The notes: generated by a model not told the origin, from the sequence alone. A stretch of 64,000 nucleotides of DNA from UBA5195 sp034432755 (GCA_034432755.1 DAOUBQ010000063.1:1-64000), one strand, 5' to 3'. Counted from the first letter of the stretch, positions 40,554 through 49,086 are shown. Numbers and translations: made by a program.

Positions 40554-41876
40554 TCACGACTTCCCAAACTTGCTTTTGAGAATATCTTCCAGCGTCGGCT
40601 GGCCGATTTCTTGCAACTCATAGCGCACGCGCTGGTAGGGCTTCTCAATTTTGATGACGCGGGTCAGGTCAATGGGCGTGCCAATGATGACCATATCCAC
40701 ATTAGCGGCGGCGATGGTGGCTTCCAGGTCTTTCATTTGCGCTTCGCCATAGCCCATTGCGGGCAGAATCGGCCCGGTTTTGGGATATTTGGCGTAGGTG
40801 GCGGCGATGGATTTGACGGCGAAGGGGCGCGGGTCCACAATTTCTGCCGCGCCAAAACGCCGGGCAGCCACATAACCGGCGCCATAGGCCATTTCGCCGT
40901 GCGTCAGGGTTGGGCCGTCTTCCACAACCAGCACGCGCTTGCCGCGAATGGCTTCGGGGTGGTCAACAAACAGCGGGGAGGCGCCTTCAATCATGATGGC
41001 GGTTGGGTTCATGGCGCGCAGACTCTCGCGGACTTTGATGACGTTTTCGGGGTCGGCGGTATCCACCTTGTTGATGACGAACACATCGGCGGCGCGCACG
41101 TTCGTTTCGCCGGGGTAGTAGGTGCTCTCGTGACCGGGGCGGTGCGGGTCAGCCACGACGATTTGCAGGTCAGAGACGTAGAAGGGGAAGTCGTTGTTGC
41201 CGCCGTCCCACAGGATGATGTCCACTTCCTGCTCGGCCTGGCGCAGGATTTTCTCGTAATCAACACCGGCATAAACAATCACGCCATTATCGAGGTGGGG
41301 TTCGTATTCCTCGCGCTCCTCAATGGTGCATTGGTGTTCGTCCAGGTCGTCGTAATCGGCAAAACGCTGCACTTCCTGGCGAATGAGGTTGCCGTAAGGC
41401 ATGGGGTGGCGGATGGCGGCCACTTTGTAACCCATTTGGCGTAAAATGAGCGAAACACGGCGGGTAGTCTGGCTTTTGCCGCTGCCGGTGCGCACGGCGC
41501 AAACCGAAACAACCGGTTTGTTCGATTTGACTTGGGTGTAGCGAGTGCCCATGATGCGGAAATCGGCGCCGAGGGCGTTGACCAGCGAGGCCTTGTGCAT
41601 CACATATTCATGCGGCACATCGCTGTAGGCAAAGACAACCTGTTCCACATTGTGCTTTTCGATGAGTTCGGGCAAGTCACTTTCCGCGTAAATCGGGATT
41701 CCGGCGGGGTACAGTTCCCCGGCCAGCTCCTTGGGGTACTGGCGGCCTTCGATGTCGGGAATCTGGGTGGCGGTGAAGGCCACCACTTCATAATCTTTAT
41801 TCCCACGGAAGAAGGTGTTGAAGTTGTGGAAGTCGCGCCCGGCGGCTCCCATGATGATGGTTTTGATGGGGGACAT
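40554..41876 (-). CDS. Cyclic 2,3-diphosphoglycerate synthetase-like GTPase
   Basis: A 440-residue two-domain protein. The N-terminal domain (about 1-125) is Rossmann-like (IIMGAAGRDFHNFNTFFRG). The C-terminal domain (about 130-440) is P-loop: CAVRTGSGKSQTTRR (about 130-144, Walker A), DIILWDGGNNDFPFYVSDL (about 220) and VFVINKVDTADPEN (about 263). This matches the bacterial group annotated as cyclic 2,3-diphosphoglycerate synthetase-like; archaeal members make the thermoprotectant cDPG, whereas bacterial function is not settled. A 250-base structured leader precedes it. Confidence 0.88.
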   Translation of the reverse strand: MSPIKTIIMGAAGRDFHNFNTFFRGNKDYEVVAFTATQIPDIEGRQYPKELAGELYPAGIPIYAESDLPELIEKHNVEQVVFAYSDVPHEYVMHKASLVNALGADFRIMGTRYTQVKSNKPVVSVCAVRTGSGKSQTTRRVSLILRQMGYKVAAIRHPMPYGNLIRQEVQRFADYDDLDEHQCTIEEREEYEPHLDNGVIVYAGVDYEKILRQAEQEVDIILWDGGNNDFPFYVSDLQIVVADPHRPGHESTYYPGETNVRAADVFVINKVDTADPENVIKVRESLRAMNPTAIMIEGASPLFVDHPEAIRGKRVLVVEDGPTLTHGEMAYGAGYVAARRFGAAEIVDPRPFAVKSIAATYAKYPKTGPILPAMGYGEAQMKDLEATIAAANVDMVIIGTPIDLTRVIKIEKPYQRVRYELQEIGQPTLEDILKSKFGKS

Positions 41877-42150
41877 GCAGGTTCTCCTGTTCAGAAAAGA
41901 TGAAATTTCAGCCCAATCGTTTCGCTGCCGCGAGGGTCATCTCCTTAAACAAGAGATGACAAAGACCCTCCCGCGCTTTAGAGAAGAATCCTTGCCTGTG
42001 CAATGCGACTCACGGTGGAAACTGACTTTGCTGATTTTTCGTCCCCGTTCTTTACGGGGCCGTCACATCACTTCTGGGGCTGTGATGCCCAAAAGCGCCA
42101 AGAGAAAGGCGGAAAAACGTGCAAAAGAATTATAACATTCCGGGCGGCGT
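41877..42150 (-). promoter_or_regulatory. Structured 5' leader of the cDPG-synthetase-like gene
   Basis: No gene is visible. A minus-strand promoter (TTATAG 42156-42151, 16-bp spacer, TATAAT 42134-42129) starts a leader of about 250 nt that contains three stem-loops: CATCAC/GTGATG near 42070-42090, CCCCG/CGGGG at about 42044-42060, and a long interrupted stem GAGGGTC...CATCTC/GAGATG...ACCCTC at 41932-41970. The layout suggests a regulatory RNA, but I see no match to a known riboswitch core. Confidence 0.45.
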
Positions 42151-42411
42151 CTATAATCACGTTTTGAAGGGGACTTTTTTCCTCGTTTGCATGACCGCTC
42201 TGGTTCTCTCGTTTATCTGAATTGGTTTTGGGGAGACGAGGGCAAGGGGCAGGCTGCAAGCCTTCATTGTAGCGGTTCCCAATAGAGAATATCTGGCGTG
42301 ACCCAAGTCGAATTGCTGCCCGATATTGCCCAAAAGACCGGCGTGCGCGGCGTGGTGGTGGCGGTAGATAACGAAGCCTGGCTGCCGCGCGGGTAATGGC
42401 TATGGTTTTAT
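42151..42411. other. Non-coding space with a short unidentified coding remnant
   Basis: Apart from the leader promoter there is a 32-codon plus-strand frame (42298-42396, GTG start) that reads TQVELLPDIAQKTGVRGVVV then AVDNEAWLPRG. It looks like a real protein piece rather than random DNA, but I cannot name its family and no longer frame surrounds it. The rest shows no gene. Confidence 0.5.
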
Positions 42412-42543
42412 TCATACACCTGAATTAAGTTTGTTGACTTCCACCAGCCCGGCTTCCTTGCCCTCTTTGAATTTGCCGGTATCGTTTGGGGTCCACTTCG
42501 ATAAATCCACTTTCGAGCCAGGCTTAATTCGATATTCTTTCAT
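42412..42543 (-). pseudogene. Truncated N-terminus of a polyphosphate kinase 2 (PPK2)
   Basis: The 43-residue frame starts MKEYRIKPGSKVDLSKWTPN, then DTGKFKEGKEAGLVEVNKLN, which matches the extreme N-terminus of PPK2-family kinases (YRVKPGxKVxLxxxDPDDTGxFK). It stops right after; the Walker motifs and the rest (about 230-260 residues) are missing and not found downstream. It is a 5' fragment left by a deletion. Its stop at 42412 lies next to the unidentified fragment on the other strand. Confidence 0.7.
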
Positions 42544-42565
42544 GATTGTTCGTTACTTGCGCGCG

Positions 42566-42931
42566 TCAAGATTTCGCTGCGGTATACTTCTGGATACGTT
42601 CGACCAGGATTTCAGCCGAGGATGGTTTTTCCAGGAAATCATTGAAGCCCATCTTGAGAGCCTTGTCAATTTCTTGCGGGCTGCCCAGCGCAGAAAATGC
42701 GATAATCGGAACATGGCTAAAGGAACGAATGGCCTGGCAGACTTCCCAGCCGTTCATCTCTGGCATCATGATGTCGAGCAGGACCAGGTCTGGCGATTCG
42801 GAACGCACCAGCTCCAGCCCCTCTCGGCCGTTATTGGCGGTGAGAACTTCCATGCCATAGATGCCAAGCAGGATGCGAATCAGTTTGGTGATAGAAGGGT
42901 CATCGTCTATAGAGATGATTTTCAGCGCCAT
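42566..42931 (-). CDS. Single-domain response regulator
   Basis: A 121-residue CheY-like receiver with no output domain. The acid pocket DDDP (about 9-12), phospho-acceptor Asp in VLLDIMMPEMNG (about 52), Thr/Ser in AFSALG (about 82) and Lys in FLEKPSS (about 103) are all present. It may relay phosphate from a kinase lacking its own regulator, such as the 1181-residue kinase 3 kb away. It stands alone, with GAGG-like sequence weak. Confidence 0.92.
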   Translation of the reverse strand: MALKIISIDDDPSITKLIRILLGIYGMEVLTANNGREGLELVRSESPDLVLLDIMMPEMNGWEVCQAIRSFSHVPIIAFSALGSPQEIDKALKMGFNDFLEKPSSAEILVERIQKYTAAKS

Positions 42932-43070
42932 GTCTATCCAACCTGTCAAATGGGGTCGGTAATTTCTTCGTTTCTCTGATTATACAGTAAGGATGTGTAA
43001 AAAAAATACCCCGTGGACTAAACTGGGCGCGAGTTGCCGGCCTTATTGTGTGATCATAGCGAATGAACTT

Positions 43071-43619
43071 TCAGGGAGCGGGGGTCAGTTCTGGGCAGAC
43101 CAGCCCGGTGAGACGATTGGAGACTCCGCCCTCGTATTCGAACCAGATTTCGTGGGTATAAAACGCCGGTTCGCCGCCATCAAGCGTGAGCAGGTAGCCG
43201 CTGCTGAAGCCGGGAGGCAGGCTTTGGGACTCAGAGATTTTGCCAGCGGGATCGTCGTAGGATGCATTCCAGACGTGAAAAGCGCCCGTCAGCCTCTCTC
43301 CTGCGACGTTAACGGTCACATCCACCTGACAGTTCGCACCAGGCTGGAGGTATTCAACCGAAAGCAGTTCGACGCGCGGCACGGGCGTGGCGGTCGGAGA
43401 TGGGGTTAGCGTGGGGGTGAGGGTCAAGGTTGGGGTTAACGTAGATGTGGGTGATGCAGGCGGCGCGCTCGTCGGCAGGGGCGGGAAGAACACGGCCACA
43501 ATCAAGGTGAGAAGAAAAAACAAAACCGCTGCCAATCCAGCAAGGGTGGCGAACAGATTTAGTCGCTGCATTTTCTGGTCTTGCAGTTGGGGTGTTTCTT
43601 GGCTGTTCGTGGTCTTCAT
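43071..43619 (-). CDS. Membrane-anchored protein with Thr/Pro-rich linker
   Basis: A 182-residue protein: a cytoplasmic Gln-rich tail (1-18), one membrane helix (LFATLAGLAAVLFFLLTLIVAVFF, split about 22-45), then a low-complexity PTxTxT linker (SPTSTLTPTLTLTPTLTPSP, about 56-75), typical of wall-exposed spacers in Chloroflexi. A C-terminal beta-rich domain (about 82-182) has a VYHVWNASYDD-like core. No family recognised. It lies 33 bases downstream of the WD40 gene on the same strand, so the two may act together at the surface. Confidence 0.75.
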   Translation of the reverse strand: MKTTNSQETPQLQDQKMQRLNLFATLAGLAAVLFFLLTLIVAVFFPPLPTSAPPASPTSTLTPTLTLTPTLTPSPTATPVPRVELLSVEYLQPGANCQVDVTVNVAGERLTGAFHVWNASYDDPAGKISESQSLPPGFSSGYLLTLDGGEPAFYTHEIWFEYEGGVSNRLTGLVCPELTPAP

Positions 43620-43651
43620 TACCTGTCCTTGACACGCCAAAAGGCTGCTGT

Positions 43652-44737
43652 TTATTTCACTCCCCACCAGCGGATGAGCGCATCGTGCGAGCCGGTCACA
43701 AAAACCCGCCCATCGGGGTTGAAAATAATTTCTCGCACAGCCTCGGCGGTTGGGGGCAGGCTGCCGGCCTGAACCAGCCGGCCGTCGGGCAGGCTCCAGG
43801 CCCACAGGCCAGGCTGCCGCCACTTGCCGCCGGCGCCAACCAGCAAACGACCATCGGGAGAAAGGGCAATTTTCCCAACCGGTTCACGGTCGGGACTCGT
43901 GAAGGAGAGACTCGCCGCGCAGTCTTCCGCGTTCCATGATGAAATCGAATCGCCGCCTGCGGCATACACCAGGCCAGAATCGGGCAGAAAACGGATATCC
44001 GTTACTCCGCCAGGATGCTGCCAGCGGCAGAGCGGCTTGTCTTCCAAAACGCGCCACAGCCAAACCTGGCCGCTCATATCACCTGCCGCCAGCAAATAGC
44101 CATCTGCGCTGAAAGCAAGCGCCCCCGCAGGTCCATTGAGCCGATACGATTGCTTTACACGCCCTGTCTGCCATTCCCAAACCAACACGGTCGCATCGCT
44201 CGCCCCGCTTACCAGCCAGATTCCTTCTGGATGAAAAGCAAGCGCGTTGGCCTGGTCGGTGTGACTGCGCAAGGTGTACAGCAAACGGCCTGTAGAAAGA
44301 TCCCACAGGCGAATGGCACCGCTTGAATCGGCCGAGGCAATGGTCGTTTCATCTGGGCTAAAGGCCACATCTAAAACATAAACGCCAAATTCTGCAAACC
44401 GTGCTATGCGCCGGTTAGACACGACCTCGAAGATGGTGACATCGGCGGCATCGGATCCTGCCGCCAGGTAACGACCGGAGGGCGAAAACGCGAGCGACGT
44501 AACCCGCGAGAACAAGCGATTCTGGCGGATGAGTTGGAGCGAAGAAAGGTTCTCAAATCGAATGGGATTTAACTGTGCCCAGGTCTTTTCCTCGCGCGCG
44601 CGCGACTGCTGCCTGATTTGGGCACCCTGCGCAACGAGATACCACAGAATCCCGCCCACATACAGCCAGGTAAAAAATGCCGCCACAAAGGGCAGCCCGT
44701 TACGGAGCCGAGATTTTGAAAAGTGGCGCGCAAGCAT
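43652..44737 (-). CDS. WD40-repeat membrane-anchored protein
   Basis: A 361-residue protein with one N-terminal membrane helix (about 15-38), then a seven-bladed WD40-type beta propeller. At least six repeats end in WD/WDL-type dipeptides (for example TIASADSSGAIRLWDLSTGR, about 137-156; LLAAGDMSGQVWLWRVLE, about 219-236). The domain faces outside given the N-in helix. It is probably a scaffold or binding protein; no enzyme motif is seen. ATG 44737 is preferred to a TTG at 44752. Confidence 0.88.
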   Translation of the reverse strand: MLARHFSKSRLRNGLPFVAAFFTWLYVGGILWYLVAQGAQIRQQSRAREEKTWAQLNPIRFENLSSLQLIRQNRLFSRVTSLAFSPSGRYLAAGSDAADVTIFEVVSNRRIARFAEFGVYVLDVAFSPDETTIASADSSGAIRLWDLSTGRLLYTLRSHTDQANALAFHPEGIWLVSGASDATVLVWEWQTGRVKQSYRLNGPAGALAFSADGYLLAAGDMSGQVWLWRVLEDKPLCRWQHPGGVTDIRFLPDSGLVYAAGGDSISSWNAEDCAASLSFTSPDREPVGKIALSPDGRLLVGAGGKWRQPGLWAWSLPDGRLVQAGSLPPTAEAVREIIFNPDGRVFVTGSHDALIRWWGVK

Positions 44738-44840
44738 AGCCAATGATGCCAATTGTACAATGAAAACAAGAAGGCTCGCCGGGTTTCATCGCTTTGGTCG
44801 GGCTAACGTTGATTGCGAATCATGCGCGCATAGGGTAAAG

Positions 44841-45356
44841 TTATCCCCCCTTAAAAAGAGCGGCCACGCGCGGCGCGAGAGCGCGCCAAATGGGGCAGCG
44901 GTCATAGACGCCGCTGAACATGACCAGTCCGCCCACCAGGAACAGCGGCCAGGCCCCCAGTGAAAATCCCAACCCAACGAAGACCAATCCTGCACCCAGG
45001 CGCAAGAAGCGCTCCCCGGCAGACAGCGGAAGGGGGCCGGGCGTTTCGCCGCGCGCAAGCGACTCGAACAGGGCGGTCAGCGCCGCTTCAGATTGCGCGC
45101 CCGTCTGACGGGTCACTTCACCGCCATTGGCATAAGCCAGGACGGTTGGGATGCCGTAGATCTTGAGGGCGCGCAGCACATTCGGGCTTTCGTCGGCGTT
45201 GATTTTCAAGACATCCACCTGCCCGATGAATTTTTCCGTCAGGCGGTTGATGATAGGGGTCATCAAGCGGCAAGGGCCACACCACGGCGCCCAAAACTCC
45301 ACCAGCAGCGGGCGGGCAGAATTGGCAACTTTCTCGAAAAAGGTTTTTTCATCCAT
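44841..45356 (-). CDS. Thioredoxin fused to a DUF2892-like membrane domain
   Basis: A 171-residue fusion. Residues 1-100 are thioredoxin: VEFWAPWCGPCRLMTPII (about 19-36, active site WCGPC) and cis-Pro in GIPTVLAYANGG (about 68). Residues about 110-165 form two helices in the DUF2892 style (GERFLRLGAGLVFVGLGF then FLVGGLVMFSGVYDRCPIW). The CPIW/CPLY signature near the end is also found in the separate DUF2892 protein encoded just upstream. The thioredoxin would sit at the inner membrane face. GAAAGAGG-type sequence precedes ATG. Confidence 0.9.
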   Translation of the reverse strand: MDEKTFFEKVANSARPLLVEFWAPWCGPCRLMTPIINRLTEKFIGQVDVLKINADESPNVLRALKIYGIPTVLAYANGGEVTRQTGAQSEAALTALFESLARGETPGPLPLSAGERFLRLGAGLVFVGLGFSLGAWPLFLVGGLVMFSGVYDRCPIWRALAPRVAALFKGG

Positions 45357-45445
45357 AGAACCAGCCTGTAGATAAAATTTTCCTCTTTCATCTTCCCGTT
45401 GAAAAAGAAAAATGAAAGAGGAAAGAAATGCGTGAGGACCGGCGT

Positions 45446-45643
45446 TTACTTGCGGGTGCTGAATTTGAAGGGCAGGTAGAGCGGGCAAAAGGCGATGGCA
45501 CTGGTCGCCACAAAGACGACGGCCAGAACGAGCAGGATGATGCCCAGCGCGCCGGTGACGATGCCGCCAAAATACAGATAGGCAAACAAGGCAGCGATGA
45601 CCAGGCGGATGATGCGGTCGGCGGTTCCCATGTTTTGTTTCAT
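45446..45643 (-). CDS. DUF2892 family small membrane protein
   Basis: A 65-residue protein with two helices: MGTADRIIRLVIAALFAYLY, FGGIVTGALGIILLVLAVV, then SAIAFCPLYLPFKF. This is the YgaP membrane-domain family, whose members often carry a rhodanese or thioredoxin partner. AGGAG lies 7 bases upstream of ATG 45643. It precedes the thioredoxin-DUF2892 fusion by about 90 bases on the same strand, and the two share the Cys-Pro-(Ile/Leu) signature, so they may pair. Confidence 0.88.
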   Translation of the reverse strand: MKQNMGTADRIIRLVIAALFAYLYFGGIVTGALGIILLVLAVVFVATSAIAFCPLYLPFKFSTRK

Positions 45644-45719
45644 AATTGTTCTCCTATTTGAGCAAAAACTCGATGGTTGCTATCTCATTTGATGAAACAG
45701 GAGCGAGAAAGTTGCAAAA

Positions 45720-47384
45720 TCAACGACAAATGAGAACCGGCGCGTTTTGCTCACGCAACATGTAATTCACCCAACTGCCCAGGGTTACTGCCTTGAGGAT
45801 GGCGCCACTGTAGCCGCCCATCAAGACCAGGTTGGCCTGGCGTTCTTCCGAAATTCGTTTGAGCGTTTCAGCAGATGCCTTGCTCATAACATATTCCGCC
45901 TGGATTTCGTGCAGTTCCAAATATTGACGGGCTGTCTCTTGCGTAGCAGCGGCATTCGTTCCTTCGCCGGTGTAAACCGTCAGGGAGGTTTTCCACTGCT
46001 CGGCCAGGTAGACAGCCACAAACATGGCTTCTTTTGCCTTTGGACTGCCATCGAAAGCCAACACGGCCCGGTCAAGGTCGGTCGCACCAGTGGGCAGGGC
46101 CAACACCGGACGCGGCGAGCGCGAGATAATGACGCGCAGCGGCGAGGCCAGGCCAGAAAGACCAGACCCAGGCGGATAGACGATTTTGAGCATCACCAGG
46201 TCTGTCAGGATGGCGCGCTCGAGGATTTTTTTCGCCGGTTCACCTGCTTCAACCGCGAGAGTGCCGTTCACCCCTGCTTCGCGGCACATAGACTGGAACT
46301 TTTCCTTCACTCCTTGCGCTTTTTCGCCGGCAGCCTGCTTCTCAGTGGAGACAATGTGCAGGCCGTTCAATTTTGCGCCTTCGCGTTGGGCAACCAAAAT
46401 GGCCTGCTGCAAAGCCCGCCAACCCTCCACCTCGCCGCTGACCGGAACCAGGATGTTCTGGAATAGATGGTCGGTGTAGCGGTCCACCAGGCGCGATTTT
46501 CGCCAGGCGCCTGTCTGACCAGGCGTGGCGCCAGCCTGTTCCTGGAGGATGACATCGGCCACGGCATCGGGGCGTAGTTCCCAACCAAGTTCTTCCTGAA
46601 GCGCGGCGCGATGCTCCGACACCCACAGGTACAAATCGGTTTCCGTGCGCCCTGGGAACCAACGCAGCAAGCCGCGTTCGCGGATGATGTTGACCAGGGG
46701 CAGGTATTCGGTGTCGTACCAGTGCGTTAGGGCTTCTTCATACGAAATATCACGCTGCAAATCCAGCCCCATGTAGTAACGATGCACCTGAATATATTCG
46801 CGCAGTTTTGCGTATTGACCAGGAACAGAAACGCTCAAATCGGCATCAGGACGCAGGCGAAGCAGTTCAGTCTCATCCAGGAACTCGGCATATTCAGATT
46901 TGATGATTAAATCATCGGGGCGGACATCAGGCGTGAGCGGGACGTTGGTTTTGACCTCGATGACCCGGGCTTCGATTTTCTCCCAGCCTTCCTGACGGGC
47001 GATGGAAACACGGTGATTTCCATCCAGCACAAAATAGACCTCGCCCACCTGGTAGACCTCGATGGGCGGCCAACCAGCCAGATTATCGCCCAAAGAAGCC
47101 TTGACCCGCGCCCAACGGTCTTCATCAACGGGATTGCGCGGCAAGAAAGTGCGCGTAAAATCGGTGTAACGTCCCACGCTGCCCACAATGGCATTCAGCG
47201 GAATGCTCTGTATGCCGCGTTCGGCACGCGCCTGAAGTTTCAGTTTTTGGGCAACTTCTTCATAAGAGAGCAGTTCATTCGATTTACCGGTCATGCGTGA
47301 AAGGATTTCCTCGAAGGCAGCACGTTGGCGGGCCTCGTGAAAGTCATACACGGCCTGGCGAAAATTATCGGTTCGAGATTCCAT
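45720..47384 (-). CDS. ParB-like / DUF4032-like / double universal stress fusion protein
   Basis: A 554-residue soluble fusion. An N-terminal ParB/Srx-like nuclease-fold domain (about 55-160) has the key FVLDGNHRVSIARQEGW (about 118-134). A middle region (about 190-290) with EYLPLVNIIRERGLLRWFPG and RTETDLYLWVSEHRAAL resembles DUF4032. Two Usp domains follow (about 310-425 and 432-554), the second with the ATP-binding end motif LMGGYSGAILKAVTLGSWVN. Usp proteins bind ATP and respond to stress; the ParB-like domain may bind nucleotides. This exact domain order is unfamiliar to me. A single start at 47384 keeps the whole chain. Confidence 0.85.
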   Translation of the reverse strand: MESRTDNFRQAVYDFHEARQRAAFEEILSRMTGKSNELLSYEEVAQKLKLQARAERGIQSIPLNAIVGSVGRYTDFTRTFLPRNPVDEDRWARVKASLGDNLAGWPPIEVYQVGEVYFVLDGNHRVSIARQEGWEKIEARVIEVKTNVPLTPDVRPDDLIIKSEYAEFLDETELLRLRPDADLSVSVPGQYAKLREYIQVHRYYMGLDLQRDISYEEALTHWYDTEYLPLVNIIRERGLLRWFPGRTETDLYLWVSEHRAALQEELGWELRPDAVADVILQEQAGATPGQTGAWRKSRLVDRYTDHLFQNILVPVSGEVEGWRALQQAILVAQREGAKLNGLHIVSTEKQAAGEKAQGVKEKFQSMCREAGVNGTLAVEAGEPAKKILERAILTDLVMLKIVYPPGSGLSGLASPLRVIISRSPRPVLALPTGATDLDRAVLAFDGSPKAKEAMFVAVYLAEQWKTSLTVYTGEGTNAAATQETARQYLELHEIQAEYVMSKASAETLKRISEERQANLVLMGGYSGAILKAVTLGSWVNYMLREQNAPVLICR

Positions 47385-47962
47385 ATTTTTTCTTTCTAAC
47401 GCGTAACGCAGAGTTCATTCCGCGCAAATGTTCAGATTCACTGACTAGATCGTGGTACAAACGCCGCAAAATGGGACTATCGTTACAGATGAAGCGCGAT
47501 TTTACACGAGAAAATGTAAATTTTGTTATCGGCGCGTTATCCAAACGGGTCATTTTTGTAAACAAATCTGTCAGGCAGGCCAATTTATCAAGGCACCGCA
47601 GGCTTCCACCCTGCGCAGCATGCCTGTCCTGTTCGGGGGCGCTCAAAGCGATGGAATAGCCTCAAGTTGAGAATTTTATCGTACCTCATGCCTGCAAAGA
47701 TATTGTACAATCAAAGATGAGAATTGCATCTGGCAAAATCATCCGTCGTTCCTCCCGGCCAAACCGAAAGAGAAAACCATTAACCACGCCCCCGCAATAT
47801 GCGCAGGACGCACGGCTATAACGAGTCACGATAGAAACTTTAACGGCACGCTTCGCATCCCCAACCCCCTAACAGGCGCAATCGGTTGAGAGAAAATAGC
47901 GCGAGGCTGCGCTCGCGCTATAAGATGACCATGCAAGATGTTGGCTGCCAGCCCTGGCTCAG
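47385..47962. other. 578-base intergenic region upstream of the Usp fusion
   Basis: No gene or RNA is convincing. Visible features: TTTGTAAACAAA, a small palindrome (47555-47566) that could be an operator for the minus-strand gene; a TAAAAT at about 47507-47512 on the minus strand; and near the other end the terminator at 47889-47921. Open frames across it are shadow-like. Confidence 0.6.
47889..47921 (-). terminator. Intrinsic terminator of the PhnD-like gene
   Basis: ATAGCGCGAG and CTCGCGCTAT (47896-47905 and 47912-47921) form a perfect 10-bp stem with a 6-base loop. On the minus strand TTTTCTCTC follows. It lies 41 bases past the stop of the lipoprotein gene. Confidence 0.8.
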
Positions 47963-48889
47963 CTATGGCAGGGAAATCTTCTTGACAATCGCCAGCATCT
48001 CGCGCATCCGCCTTGTGGCGGCATCGGCGCCGCCAGGAAAAGTTTCAAACTGGGTGGTCAGGAACGAAGCCAGGGCAGATTTGCCGATTTCAGATTCGTG
48101 CAGCCGGGTGAGGGTTTGGATGAGGGCCGCAAGATACTGCTCATCCAGGCCAGGACGCGCCAGAACCACCTGGCGGGGGATTTTCTCGGTGCGGGCCAAC
48201 TCCACCAACTGTTGAGTTGTCTCCGGCGGGAAAACAATGTCGAAGTGATAATCATCCACCACGCCGGCTGCCGCAGAACCGCTGATAACAGCCCGGAGCG
48301 TTTCCTGGTCGCTACCACTAAACACAAATCCCACGTTCGAGGGGGAAACAGGGTCAAAAAAACTGCTTTTTCCGGTCAGGGTCAGCCCGCGCTCAACCAG
48401 GTAAACGGAGGGGAGGAAAAATCCAGCAGTGGATTGGGGAGCGCGCATTGCAATCACCTTCCCGCGCACATCATCCAGGCTTGCCAGGCCGCTGCTTCGG
48501 CTGGCAAAAATCACCGCCTGAGATTCTGGCCTGCCAAACTGCCAGCCTCGCAAAATCAACCTGGCTCCGCTCTGTTCGCTAACCAACAAAGCCGGGTAGA
48601 CGCTGTCGAAATACAGATCAACCTCGCCCGACTTCAGCCAGGCGGCCATTTCTTCCACCGAACCAGCCACGCGCGCCCGTCCGCCGGTTATCCCATGCTC
48701 CCTCAACGCGATTGCCAGGGCATCGGCCAACGGATCGATCGAGCGCGCATCATCTACAGCGCTTCCCGCAACCACCCCCAGCACAATCAACCCATTCGCA
48801 GGAATCACAACCGCCGGAGAGGGCGAAGGTTTCGTACACCCGATAAGGAAATATGCGATGAAAAGGAATAATGCCAATCGTTTGTACAT
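47963..48889 (-). CDS. PhnD-like substrate-binding lipoprotein
   Basis: A 308-residue exported lipoprotein (signal MYKRLALFLFIAYFLIGC, lipobox Cys 18). The mature part is a periplasmic-binding domain of the phosphate/phosphite/phosphonate (PhnD) type: FDSVYPALLVSEQSGARLIL (about 95-114), FASRSSGLASLDDVRGKVIA (about 128-147) and STAGFFLPSVYL (about 153-164). No permease or ATPase genes are next to it, so it may act as an orphan sensor or serve a distant transporter. A YVDDYHFD-type ligand segment is near 220. Start 48889 is the only sensible one. Confidence 0.9.
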   Translation of the reverse strand: MYKRLALFLFIAYFLIGCTKPSPSPAVVIPANGLIVLGVVAGSAVDDARSIDPLADALAIALREHGITGGRARVAGSVEEMAAWLKSGEVDLYFDSVYPALLVSEQSGARLILRGWQFGRPESQAVIFASRSSGLASLDDVRGKVIAMRAPQSTAGFFLPSVYLVERGLTLTGKSSFFDPVSPSNVGFVFSGSDQETLRAVISGSAAAGVVDDYHFDIVFPPETTQQLVELARTEKIPRQVVLARPGLDEQYLAALIQTLTRLHESEIGKSALASFLTTQFETFPGGADAATRRMREMLAIVKKISLP

Positions 48890-49086
48890 CCGGCAACCCT
48901 TTTGGCGAAATGGACCCGAGCCTCTGGGAAATCAGAGAGGAGATTTGAAAATTATAGCCAGCCAGAGTCAACCAAACATTTAGATAACATTGTGATAAGC
49001 AACGCAACACGACACCCGTGAAATTTTTGGCAATCCAGCCCGTTATAAGACGCTGATTATAGGCTGAAGATTGCGTCACTCTGTGC

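Noticed and set aside
40681..40702. Minus-strand TGGCACG-N4-TTGA within the cDPG-synthetase-like gene as another sigma54 promoter
   Set aside because: The -12 element lacks the needed C (TTGA), and it is inside a coding region with no gene downstream in a suitable position.
42068..42415. Minus-strand frame of 115 codons in the leader of the cDPG-synthetase-like gene
   Set aside because: Covers the predicted promoter and hairpins, has no ribosome binding site and a random-like, Arg/Pro/Gln-rich translation.
43387..43460. Apparent DNA repeat of GGTTAGxGTGGG type
   Set aside because: It is the coding DNA of the Thr/Pro linker (PTLTPT repeats), not a separate repeat element.
47297..47659. Plus-strand frame of 120 codons upstream of the Usp fusion
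   Set aside because: Begins inside the Usp gene on the other strand, no ribosome binding site, low-quality protein sequence.
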